Notes: a model not told the origin generated them from the sequence alone. DNA of 19,382 nucleotides from Zancudomyces culisetae (GCA_001969505.1 LSSK01000763.1:1-19382), one strand, 5' to 3'. Shown: positions 1 through 9,547, numbered from the stretch's first letter. Translations and numbers: made by a program.

Positions 1-1
1 T

Positions 2-1768
2 GGCAGTGGGAGGGAAGAAGGGCATGCTAATGACAAATCAAAGCGGAAAACAGTGACGGGTTTGGAATCATCAGCATCTAACGCAAGGGGATTCGGTTCT
101 AAACACAAAAGCACAATGTGTTTGAATGATGAAGCTGTGTGGTCGAACGACTATAAAGGGGGGATAAGAGTTCACCCAGCATTTACACCTGATTTCAAGC
201 CTAAGCGATTTACACCAGCCATTGAAATGCCGAAACTACTTGAAATGGATTCCCAAGCTGCTCACAAAAAATCGCTGGATGAAACGGTGTATTTAGCCAG
301 CAAGGATAAAGTATTGGATTTGGAGGAGCAAGGTAAAACCGAAGAGAAAAAAAATAGTCCGGATTCTGTAATGAGCGGAAGAGAAGCGTCTAGCGAGTCG
401 ATTATATTGGACTTAGTCGATTCACTGCAGGTTGGAAGCACGCTGAGTGAAATGTTAAGAGATATTACAGAGGCATATACAGTCTATTCTGCAAACTATC
501 CAAAAGCACTTTTGTATTTGACAAATTTGAGAAAACTAAACTCCAAACTTACAAAGAAAGTCATAAGAGGAAATTATTCTGAGGGAATGGGTAGCATTTC
601 ATCAGTGATTGGGCTGGTGGGTGGTGTTGGTGGAATTGGAGGAAATACTGGTACCAGTAGTGGTAATACTGGTAATTACAACAATAATAGTGGTAATAAA
701 AACGGCAATATAAACTTGCAAGTATCAGAAATCATAAAAGCTGGAGAAAAGGACAGGCGGATGAGACGGCTAGAACTGAGTGCATTTCTATTGACACCAA
801 TCCAGCGACTAACAAGGTATCCGCTTTTGTTCAGAAGTATTTTACGATACACTCGAAAGCATAATGATCCAGACGAAAAGGATGAAGTCGCAGTTGGCGA
901 TAACGAAGATTATTTTGCGATATCACAGGCAATTATGGATTTGGAAGAGATTGTGACACAGGTGAACAACCGAGCTGCCAAAAGGGCGTCTGATTATGTG
1001 ATGGAGGAGTTACAAGAGCGACTGTACAACATTGTGAGTAGTGTATTTATCAAGGACTGCTTTATTGGACCAACGTTGGTGATGGGTCAACGGAGATTGA
1101 TAATGGAAGGTCAGTTAACAAAGGTATATAGCCGGAGAATGCTATACTTGTTTTTGTTTAATGATATGTTGATGGTAACAACCATGTCGATCCCCTCATC
1201 TTCTCCCTCCTTGTCAGTCACAAATAGTATTATTACTGGAGGAGGAGGTAGTAGCATTAATGGTATTAATACTGGAGGTGTTGGCGTTGGTGTTGGTAGT
1301 GGTAGTGGTAGCGGTAGTGGTGGAGGTAGTGGTACTCAACCTCGTAAAGGAGGACCCGTGTACTCGTTATACTATCCAATAATAGAACCATGTGATTATG
1401 TGGTACAGAACATTTCGGCTTCATTTGGTAGTAAAGACAGAGTTGGAAATAGCAGCAGCAAAATCAACAATATTAGTAATAACAATGTCAGTAGTAGCAG
1501 TGTTGCTGGAAATGGACTAGGAGGAGGCAATAATGAAAGTTCATCATCTTCGTACCTAATCTCACTATACCTTGTAAAACTGCAGAAACAAGTATACTTG
1601 AAATCGTATAACCGCGAAAATGCCAAAAACTGGGTCAATGCGCTGCGCAAGGCCTCCGATGATCACTACAATGCGGTTTGTCAATCACTTCGGGATGGAG
1701 TACATGTTGGATTTAGAAATAGTATTATGTCTTGTGAAATGCGAGAAAAGTATATAAATAGATATTAA
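2..1768 (+). CDS. Rho guanine-nucleotide exchange factor (DH-PH), 5' partial
   Basis: The frame is open to the left window edge, so the true start lies upstream; the first in-window ATG is not the start. The product would activate a Rho/Cdc42-type GTPase at the plasma membrane. The later half of a DH domain is visible: a helix with YTVYSANYPKAL near bp 478-513, then the DH signature FLLTPIQRLTRYPLLF near bp 785-832. A PH domain follows, with RRLIMEGQL and the strand MLYLFLFNDMLMV (bp 1140-1178), and it ends in the helix with the usual invariant Trp (NAKNWVNAL, about bp 1617-1643). Conserved blocks are split by low-complexity Gly/Asn/Ser insertions. The N-terminal DH block (CR1) is not recognisable and must lie upstream or beyond another insertion. 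The protein stops soon after the PH domain, with no CNH domain, which argues against a Rom2/Tus1-type GEF. The gene converges with HBS1; the 3' ends are about 160 bp apart. Confidence 0.85.
   Translation, partial: GSGREEGHANDKSKRKTVTGLESSASNARGFGSKHKSTMCLNDEAVWSNDYKGGIRVHPAFTPDFKPKRFTPAIEMPKLLEMDSQAAHKKSLDETVYLASKDKVLDLEEQGKTEEKKNSPDSVMSGREASSESIILDLVDSLQVGSTLSEMLRDITEAYTVYSANYPKALLYLTNLRKLNSKLTKKVIRGNYSEGMGSISSVIGLVGGVGGIGGNTGTSSGNTGNYNNNSGNKNGNINLQVSEIIKAGEKDRRMRRLELSAFLLTPIQRLTRYPLLFRSILRYTRKHNDPDEKDEVAVGDNEDYFAISQAIMDLEEIVTQVNNRAAKRASDYVMEELQERLYNIVSSVFIKDCFIGPTLVMGQRRLIMEGQLTKVYSRRMLYLFLFNDMLMVTTMSIPSSSPSLSVTNSIITGGGGSSINGINTGGVGVGVGSGSGSGSGGGSGTQPRKGGPVYSLYYPIIEPCDYVVQNISASFGSKDRVGNSSSKINNISNNNVSSSSVAGNGLGGGNNESSSSSYLISLYLVKLQKQVYLKSYNRENAKNWVNALRKASDDHYNAVCQSLRDGVHVGFRNSIMSCEMREKYINRY
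598..706 (+). repeat. Gly/Asn/Ser low-complexity insertion inside the DH domain
   Basis: Imprecise GGT/AAT/AGT-rich repeats encode a Gly-, Asn- and Ser-rich linker between the early DH helices and the DH signature helix. The frame is kept throughout. It is probably a disordered loop. Confidence 0.7.
1232..1340 (+). repeat. Gly/Ser low-complexity insertion inside the PH domain
   Basis: GGT/AGT triplet-type repeats encode alternating Gly-Ser between two PH-domain strands. A second Ser/Asn-rich insertion follows at about bp 1438-1548, before the last PH strand and C-terminal helix. Confidence 0.7.
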
Positions 1769-1928
1769 TTAATCTCTTCTTTTTATTTTGTAAAATTATT
1801 TTGGTTTATAAATATTTGTTTAGCGATATAATTTAGATATATACTATGTATATCAATATTAAAAGTATTTTAGGAAAAGAAATTAAAACAAACAGGAAGA
1901 AAAGAAAAGAAAAGAAAAGGGAAAAAAA

Positions 1929-4258
1929 CTAAATGTACAAGCCAGTAACAACCCCTGTGGCCAAACACTCGTTGTTTTTGAATAACGTAAATCTTCCCAT
2001 GCAATTGTTGCAAGTTCTGTACAAATCAAGCAAAATTGGGTGAGAAAGATGGTTTTGTTGGGTTATGTTGTGATGGTTATTGGTATCTGGTCCAGGACCG
2101 CTAGAATCAACCAAGAGTTTGATTTCTACAGACTTTGTGGGTAATAGTAGGTCACCACCACCGCTACTAGTACCTTTAGAAGACCTTCCGGAGACAACAA
2201 AAGTGGGTTGCTGCTTAGGTCCAATCCTTTTGATGACAGCAGGAACAGTAGTGTTGTAGGCATGGAACATTACATTGAGACCTTTGGTCAAAATGCAATT
2301 GTTGTTGAATACAGTGACATCCGCTATCAGTCTATTTGTTGGGAATATAATATCGGCGATGTTTACAGAGCCACTAGGAAGATTCGTGTTGGCTACAAGA
2401 CTGTCATATGAAGCTAAGAATGACCCAACCCGATAGTTGTTAATATCAATACCTGTCAAGTTCAGCGTAACCATATCACCAGCAACTGCCCACAAATAAT
2501 CGTTTCCATCATTACTATCACCACCATTGTTATCGCCGTCACCAAGAGATGAAACCAGCAGCGAATCGTGGTATAGATACTTGACAGAAGCAACCTCCAA
2601 TTTGACAGCAGATGAGGCAGCACTAGCAGAAGTAGTGGTATGACCGTGTGTCAGGGTTGAAGATCCAGCGTTTGTGAGAGCATGAGTCGAAATGGGAATT
2701 GAAATCAACCTATCACCCACTTGTACGCTTCCTTGAACAACTCTACCGCTAACACTAACAGAAGTACTAGAGCCGTGGCCACCGTCCTTGTAATAATCGT
2801 TTATAAGGATTCGAAGTGGTTTATCGATATCACCACGATCAGGTAAGGGAACAGAGTCCAGTGCTTCGATTAAACTAAGCTGTCGTTTCTGATTATCTTC
2901 ATCTTGCATTTCATCAACACTAACACTATTGGCATTGGCATTGGCATTGACATTGCCGTTATCGTTGTTATACCATTCAGAAAAAGTTAGCAACGAAGGT
3001 GATTGAGCATTTTTGTCTATACGTTTGACCAGATTTACACCAGTCATCCCAGAAACTGGTACAAAACGAATCTTTTGCATGTCAAATCCATTGGTGATAA
3101 AAAAGTCGGTCATTTGCTGGATAATAAACTTAAACCTGTCGACTGACCAATCACAATTTTCCATCTTGTTGACAGCAACAATGATGTTTTCAACACCAAA
3201 GCTCTTTACCAACATGGCGTGATCCTTAGTGGTTGAAGTTGAAGCTAGTGTTTGTGTGTGCGTGTGCTTCTGTGCCGAGTGGTGTTTACTGCTAGTACTG
3301 TTCGCTATGTTTTCAAAAAAGCCCGTTTCAAATTCACCCTTGCTGGAATCAACCACAAGAATGGCTACATCGGCTTGTGACGCACCATTAATCATGTTGG
3401 ATAGAAAATCACGATGGCCTGGTGCATCCATCAGCGTAAATGTTCGGTTGGCTGTCCGAAAGCTGTTGGTTGAAATGTCGATAGTTACCCCACGCTCCCG
3501 CTCCATATCCGTCTGATCAAGCACCCAGGCATACGCAAATGTCTTCTTGCCAATCTTTTCTGATTCCTTTTCGTACTTTCTCATTATTCGCTCGTTTACT
3601 TGCCCTCTTTCATATAGCAATCGCCCCATCAGCGTACTTTTTCCTGAATCCACGTGTCCAACAACCACCAAATTCATATTGTGGTCGATTTCTCTCCGCT
3701 TTGCGTACTCCGCCTTTACATCTATTTTTTTCTTTCCCTTGGATATACTTCCTCTTCCTTTGTCGTCTCGAATGCTCAATGATGCCAAATCTTTATTTTA
3801 AAATATATTAGACTTCATTTTCACAAAATATTCATCTTTTTACTTAACTAACTTTTGTACTAGAATGTAATTTACCCTTACCAATACCACTCGCCTTCCT
3901 GTCGCTGCCCTTGCTTTGAGCCGCAAAGACAACATCATCAGGACTTGGTGTATCAAACCCAAACGCCTTAACATCGCCACCATCTCCGCTAACCACTCCT
4001 CCTTTACCTTTCCCTCCCTTTGGTTTTAAAGTAACTTTGTTTCCACCCTTTGTCTTGTTAGCTACGCCTATTTCAATATTTAAAATTCCCACGTCAATAA
4101 TTTTTTTAGTTTTAGATTCTGTGGTGGCTTTGGTGTTAATCTTGGCTTTGAGGTTGGGCTTGAGTTTAGGAATGAGTTTGATACTGGCTTTGATATTGGT
4201 ATTGATATTGGTATGTTTTTCAGTTTTGTTCTCATCAAGTTGCTGTTGTTGTTGCTGT

Positions 4259-4293
<35 letters not shown>

Positions 4294-6079
4294 TTGCTGT
4301 TGCTGTTGTTGCTGTTGCTGTTGCTGTTGTTCTTGTAAATATAATAGCAGTCTATTGTTGATTCTATCTATTCCACAGATTTCTATATTCTTCAACCTCC
4401 ACACATTTCTTATATTTTCAGTCAAAGGAATATCATTGTTTTCCAACAAAAATCTCGCAAAAGATGATCTTTGCGCAAGCAGTTGCGTTTCCGACTGATT
4501 TTTAACTAGAATACCAGTGGGTTCAACATGATTCTTATCCATCCTAGTGATTCCCGGTAGCCTGGGCATTAGGGGTCGTTGAATCTTTGGAATACTTGGT
4601 GTGGTTTTATTATCACCAGCTCTTGGTGCTATCCTTGGAATGCTGGTATTTAAAACCGGTAAGTTTTGGCTGGTTTTTCCAGTGTTATAATCCAGTAGGC
4701 TCCTCCGCAGACCTGCCAGTTCTGTTTTGGGTTTGGTATTATCCATATCTCCAATTGAATCTAATGCGCTGGAAATCGCAACTGATGATAAGGCTGTTGA
4801 TACGTTTGTACGTTCTCCCTGACTATCTTTGCCTATAGAGAGACCCAGAATATCTCTGGTTTTCTTTTCTTCATGTAAACCTTTTTTCTGAAAACTACCA
4901 ATTTTTGGTAATCCAAAGTTGGACTTGTTTAAGCTGGGGAGCCTAGGTAACTCTGGACCCTTAAGCTCCTTTTTCTCGGGTTGAGTAGGTTTTGATGTAT
5001 TTAAAGTAACTACGCTCTTAGTCTTGTTTGTAAATAATTCGGTTTCTTCCTGTTCCTCTTCTAGTCGGTAATTGCACAATAACATTCGCTTTTAATATAT
5101 TCTTCCTTCGCATTTTACTCGCAGTTCGTGTTTTCATTTCCACGTTGTTTACCAAAAAGAACCTCTTTGTATTCTTGACAAAGTATCACAAACCAGTATC
5201 CTGGTAACCATTAAACTCTCACCGTTTATCAAAATCCATCAAAAAAAATCCAAAATTAACAATTAGCAATTAACTGCCAAATACTTTACACCTCTACCAT
5301 TCACTATCTCCTTTTTCAACTCTTTTTTTTGATGGCCATTTACTCAAAATATTTCAAAGCATGGCTTTTCCACCTCTCCCCCATGCATGATATTCTCATT
5401 TTTTTAAAAGTAAATCCTAGCATAGTTGCTAGGTAAAAATTAAAACGATAATCCTATATGAACAAATTACCTTGACCAATATCTAATTTGTATTGCTCTA
5501 TTTTATTTTATTGCCACAAACGTTGTTTTTATTTAATATAATACATCAATACCTAAAAATTTCACTCCCCGCCCCTAATAAGCACTATATTTTCGATTTT
5601 CAAATACTTACTCTTTAGATATGACAACGTCTTGTTTTCATCAAAATAATAGTACCACAATGAATCTTTAATCTCCCGATCCGGAATTTTGTGATTCTTT
5701 CCCAACTTTTGCTTTATGCTTTTAACTCCATTTTCAAGCCGTTCTACAGTTCGTAGCAATTTGCAGATTAGAACTTACACTTTTCGATTCTACAAGATAA
5801 GTAGCTTCTCAATTCGTTAACTCTCCCGCCCCTTGTCCAGAAAATACATTTGTATGATTACCTAGATCAGCTTCGGAAATTTCTTCTTGATCATAGTCTT
5901 GGTCACTGTAATAATCTATTTTGGATTCATTGGCGAAAATGGTGGTGTATATTAGTCAATTTGTTTATCCCCTCCCCCCCTCTCTCTTTCAATAACTTTT
6001 GTTAATTCTGTATCCAATTGTTTCTTTTACCTTCCTCCTCCTCCAAATCTATCTTTTTAACTGCTCTGTGCCGCGACAT
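1929..6079 (-). CDS. HBS1: HBS1-type translational GTPase (ribosome rescue), likely HBS1/SKI7 dual gene, five exons
   Basis: HBS1 with Dom34/Pelota splits stalled ribosomes in no-go decay. Proposed exons: 6079-6031, 5915-5862, 5743-5612, 5060-3882, 3790-1929 (1091 aa). All four introns are phase 1, and each join keeps frame. Exon 1 begins MSRHRAVKK and is followed by an acidic stretch, as in HBS1 proteins. Exon 3 encodes the HBS1 N-domain core (IPDREIKDSLWYYYFDENK). Exon 4 ends with FDTPSPDDVVFAAQSKG, resembling the conserved segment before the GTPase. Exon 5 has IDVKAEYAKR, G1 GHVDSGKS (about 516-523), RERGVT, G3 DAPGH (593-597) and G4 NKME (679-682; normally NKMD), then the two C-terminal beta-barrels. 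Extra Ser/Thr/His-rich loops interrupt the G domain and the barrels. Family assignment is near certain. Exon 3-exon 4 is the least sure join (551-nt intron, weak branch site). The GTPase frame has no ATG near its 5' end and an in-frame TAA just upstream, which supports splicing. Confidence 0.85.
3791..3881 (-). other. Last HBS1 intron (91 nt), candidate splicing switch
   Basis: On the minus strand the donor is ATTG|GTAAGG (GT at 3881-3880), a TCTAAT branch-like motif lies inside, and the acceptor is AAATAAAG|ATTTGG (AG at 3792-3791). Splicing joins G|AT to make an Asp codon and links exon 4 to the GTPase frame without a break. Retention stops at TAA 3846-3844. The AAG acceptor is weaker than the TAG acceptors of most other introns here. 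Confidence 0.7.
3844..5085 (-). CDS. Alternative short product of the HBS1 locus: SKI7-like, intron-retained form
   Basis: This is the open frame of exon 4 read on into the last intron, where it meets TAA at 3846-3844. Read from the ATG at 5085 it gives 413 aa; spliced to exons 1-3 it would give an HBS1 N-domain protein lacking the GTPase. It contains RSSFARFLLENN (about bp 4437-4472), which resembles as I recall it the short exosome-binding SKI7-like motif with a Phe-Ala-x-Phe-Leu core. It also holds Pro-rich PRLP/PRIAPR segments, a 30-Gln tract, and a Lys-rich C-terminal part. Known biology: one gene gives both HBS1 and SKI7 by alternative splicing in several fungi, plants and animals (human HBS1L isoform 3). 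That this happens here is inference. It could instead simply be exon 4 with no separate product. Confidence 0.45.
4240..4329 (-). repeat. Polyglutamine tract, 30 uninterrupted Gln codons
   Basis: Mixed CAA/CAG codons encode 30 consecutive Gln, then Glu-Gln. It lies in exon 4 of the HBS1 locus, between the SKI7-like motif and a Lys-rich segment. The codon mixing should lower slippage compared with a pure CAG run. The antisense reading gives a poly-Cys frame, which is an artefact. Confidence 0.95.
5061..5611 (-). other. Long HBS1 intron 3 (551 nt)
   Basis: The donor is a strong A|GTAAGT at 5611. The proposed acceptor is GACTAG|AA (AG at 5062-5061), which keeps phase 1. It is several times longer than the other introns of the locus. 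It contains the ATG at 5085 that could start the exon-4 frame independently, and an ATG at about 5113 whose frame soon closes. A further small exon or an internal promoter for the short product could lie here; I see no clear coding block. Confidence 0.5.
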
Positions 6080-6623
6080 TGTTTTACTGTGTTGATGTTT
6101 TCAACTCTTTCAATTACTAAATAAAAAATTAAGCTTTATTTACCAATTTATTTTCACTTTGATATTTTTAAACTCAAACTTTGCATTTATCACAGGATTT
6201 GGCTGTGTAATTGTTAAAAAAAATTTTTGTGGTCATTTGCTGGAGAATAAACAATCAGTAGAAAAATGTAACAAGCTTAAACATCCGAAACTCTGATAAA
6301 AAAAAGGATAAAACCCAATCGAAAATGAAGTGGAAAAGATTGGATATCAGCACAAATCGAAAAAAACATTCCTCTGCTGGCCAATAGGTTCGTTGAACAT
6401 AGCTACAACTCGAAGGCCTTTCATCAACCTGTGTACACTCAAACTTTAATGCACCGAGTGTTTGGTGTTACTGAAAATTCATGGGTATACATTATTTATT
6501 AAAGAAAAGGCTTAAAAACCATATATTATATCACCCAAGTGGTTTGTTGTGCACACAAAATAGTCGAAATCAATCATAATAAAAACTATCGTAGTTATCG
6601 CTTTAATCAAAAAAAAAATCAAA
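6080..6623. other. Intergenic: HBS1 promoter side / Arp9-like 3' flank (544 bp)
   Basis: AT-rich, with A and T runs and no convincing coding frame. It lies between two minus-strand genes, so it holds the HBS1 promoter and the 3' end of the Arp9-like gene. No tRNA or other RNA gene is recognisable. Confidence 0.6.
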
Positions 6624-9547
6624 TCAAGAAAATTGTTTGGCATGGATACTTGCCGGTCCCATTTCGTTATAATCCACCTTCGTAACATGATATTTTGCAT
6701 CATTCAGAGTCATCTATATTGTTAATTGTAAGATAAAAAAATACATAAAGAAACGGACGCGAACCCCAACAATCCAAACTGTCGGATATATAAAAACACG
6801 AGGATTTATGCTAAGAAATAAACAAAAAAATGAATAAGATGTATGACTCTTACCTTTGCGGCCATCATGGCTCCCAAAAACGAACAATAATGGTTGCTAT
6901 TTCTCCACCCATATAGATAATCGGGAAGACTATTAAATTTACAATCTCTACTCTGGTATTCTGAAAAATGCTCGCTTTGCCCCAACACCGCCTTTTTCAA
7001 TTGAATTTCCAAAACTTGGTTAAATCCTATATCACAAATAATCATTTGATTGAGAATGAGGTTCAGGTACATCCAATGTATTATTATTAAAACTTGGAAA
7101 CGAAGAAAGTTCAATCCTGAGATTATTTTTCTGATACATTTTAACAACCTTCTCTTTTCCAGGCCACTGAAATAAAACTTACCAATGATTCTGGAAAAAC
7201 TTCCAACAATGCTTATACTTTCCCATAGTGGAATCCGCTTCTCAAGTTCGCAGTTAACCACAGAGTACGAAATGGCATCAACTAGTCTACTATGAGTGTA
7301 TGGCTTAATGCTTTCCGAAAACAAGAATTTCGCACATTTAAATCTCTCGTTTCCTAGCCTATACTTTTCTCCATTATATGTCACCTCTATAGACATATCC
7401 TCCTCCTTCTCCTTTTCGTTCTGTTCATTTGATTTTATTTGATTTTCGTCTTGGGGGTTCTCCACTTCATCTTCGACATAATCTCTTGCATTAAACCCAC
7501 AAAAGCCGTTTTCAACCGCGTAGTGACAGAACCCCAAAAGTTTATCCCTGTCATTCCCAAATTTGGAAAACAGCTCTGGATTTCTTGTAACAATCAGGTC
7601 ACAAAGATTGTTGATGATATCGATCCCACCAACCTCCAGAACTTGAACAGAGTTGGGTTGTATTTGTGAGTCTATTCCCGAGGAAATGGCTATTAAATTA
7701 GAGTGGTTAGTATCTGTGCATAAAAGTTCCGGTGTTTACATTTTTAGTTTTTTATATCCATATTTTAACTTACTTGTTCGGTATTTTGATATTTCTATTA
7801 CTATCCCTGAAACAGCGCTATACCCAAATAGTGCCATTACTGGTCTGTCCATAATCACAATCGCAGGAACATTAAAGTCTTCAAAAAACATCTTGGTTAG
7901 CAATTCGCGTTCGTATTTGGTCCATCCAACCGGCACACTTAGCAAAACTGGTGAATCGTTGTTGATTATTGAAATCTTTAGTCGCTGGATCAAAATACAT
8001 TTGCTATTTTTTCGTTAATGATTTGATGTGTTCAGTTGTATAGATATTTGAGTATTCAATTGCTGTCATAATATTTTTAAATAAGCTAATAGTCCCTACC
8101 AGAAATCTCGGAATGCTTCCCAGTTACATATAACTCCTTCTTTTATGATACCTTCTGCCCTTATGGGCTCGCTCAACCCAATTTTCTCGATATCATCCCC
8201 AACTATACATTTTTGTTTGTACACTTTCTGTTCCACAACCATGTCGTTTTCGTTCGGCTGTTCAACTTCGGGTTTTGGTTCTGAATCAACTTCCATTTTT
8301 TCTACCTGGCTATCCACCTCCATCATCTCTTCGGTTTTATTTTCCTGCTCCGCCATATTGTTTCCTTCATCCTTGCCACTTTTTTCAACCTTTTCGTTCT
8401 CAAACCTGTCTACTTTATATTCAATATTAATATTTGACTATTAATTCACTTTTAAATTTTTTTTTGTTTTTTTAAAACCCCCACCCAAAGAGCAACTCTA
8501 GTAAGAAAGAGTCGAGACTTTATAGAGATAAGAACCATGTGTTAACTTTTTTCAATTCATAACACCTTTGGTTAATAGTAATAGTGTGTGTACTTTTAAC
8601 CAAAATACCTTTAGCTTCGCTTGTATCCAACGTACTAATATTCGATACATCCGCCGATCCTTCACCTGCCTCAACGTTAGCGCTAGCCTCTGGTGTTTTT
8701 ATGGCATCAGCAACAACTGTGCCCTCCGATTTTTGCAGTTGTTCAATCTTTTCTTTTGGTTCTGTATTGTTGTGAGCCTCAGTAGATTTGCTTTCTATTC
8801 GCTCATTTAGGATATCTTTGGCGTCACCACTTTTACCTACGGTATTCAAAGATTGAACAGCACCAGCCAAATTACTGTTTTTCTCGGGTTTTTGGTTTTC
8901 CGAATCTCCCATTTCTACCCTTTTTTGCTCTCCTTCCAGAGTAAGATTATTTCCTATTTCCGCAGAGAACTCGCCTTTAGGCTGGTTATCGCTTTTTTCA
9001 CTGCAGAGAACGGTTTCTTTGCTCCCTACCATTTCTTCCTTTTCATTCCTATTCTCACATTCCATCCGCTCGATATTCCCTTCATCCTCGTTCGTACTAC
9101 GTTCCGTTTTTTCATTACTTGGTTCATCTAAACACAATAAAATTTAATCAAATTAACACTTGAACCTTACTAGAAGGTCTACTAATACAAAAATTTGTAA
9201 AGACCTACCATTATCTTTGACTGAATTCTTGCTTATCTCATACGATTCGGCCAGTTCCTTGCTTTTGGCATCCTCCTTTAATTCTTCATTGAAGTACCCG
9301 ACCACGCTTTTGACTCTCTATAAAATCACATTGGTGTTTTTGATTTAGAGCGAATCTTAGTCGAATTAAATGTATTCCTGCCAATGAAAATACCAAAAGT
9401 CAAGCCATTGTAATTTACTTGGTTATAAATACACATTTTACTTACAACATGTGGTTGTACATTTAGATTATTTACTCCCAAGATTGCAGTCGTCTCATAC
9501 TCATCAAATTCTATTACAATGTATCTGTTCTCTCTGAATATATACAT
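6624..9547 (-). CDS. ARP9: Arp9-like actin-related protein (SWI/SNF-type chromatin remodeller subunit), eight exons
   Basis: Proposed exons: 9547-9446, 9317-9209, 9127-8609, 8409-8100, 8003-7774, 7713-7183, 7026-6854, 6713-6624; 687 aa. The actin fold appears in order: start MYIFRENRYIVIEFDEY; RAEGIIKEGVICNWEAF (actin DNase loop to NWDD region); SPVLLSVPVGW followed by FFEDFNVPAIVI; GIVIEI; VLEVGGIDIINNL; EKYRLGNERFKC; SISIVGSFSRIIGF; and a C-terminal block PDYLYGWRNSN-SFLGAMMAAK then YHVTKVDYNEMGPAS. The last block closely resembles yeast Arp9 (PDYFPEWKKSG, KYNMKGPAA). The actin phosphate loops are degenerate (no DxG at either site; GSFS instead of GGTT), so ATP binding may be lost. An acidic Glu/Lys/Ser/Asn-rich insertion of roughly 270 residues (exons 2-4) sits between the first strands and the rest, so the protein is about 220 aa longer than yeast Arp9. 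Exon 3's 3' boundary is least certain (donor GTATTT at 8608 or GTACAC nearby). Arp9 is favoured over other nuclear Arps from the C-terminus. Confidence 0.8.
7027..7182 (-). other. In-frame, stop-free intron 6 of the Arp9-like gene (156 nt)
   Basis: The donor is ATTG|GTAAGT and the acceptor GATATAG|GA. The length is 52 codons and there is no stop in the host frame, so retention would insert 52 mostly hydrophobic residues. Removing it gives SFSRIIGFNQVLEIQL, which lines up with the Arp9 segment TSISGFKEALLGQL, so it is best read as an intron. Confidence 0.7.

Noticed and set aside
3786-3830. Stop-codon readthrough or TAA reassignment in front of the HBS1 GTPase (an in-frame ATG about 30 nt upstream, then one TAA)
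   Set aside because: A phase-matched intron ending at 3791 explains the gap and restores the conserved N-terminal part; TAA ends other genes here normally.
4037-4498. Plus-strand frame with a long poly-Cys stretch
   Set aside because: It is the antisense reading of the Gln tract and neighbouring exon-4 sequence; the sense frame has clear HBS1-locus context.
7030-7170. Alternative frame in the same region with a coding-like composition (Ser/Pro/Asn/Asp-rich)
   Set aside because: It needs a 29-nt intron and a second frame change back with no usable splice sites; the single-intron model is simpler.
7167-7182. A 16-nt mini-intron (GTAAGTTTTATTTCAG) in the Arp9-like gene
   Set aside because: Its removal leads quickly to a stop. 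A 156-nt intron from the same donor to GATATAG keeps frame and gives a better match to Arp9.
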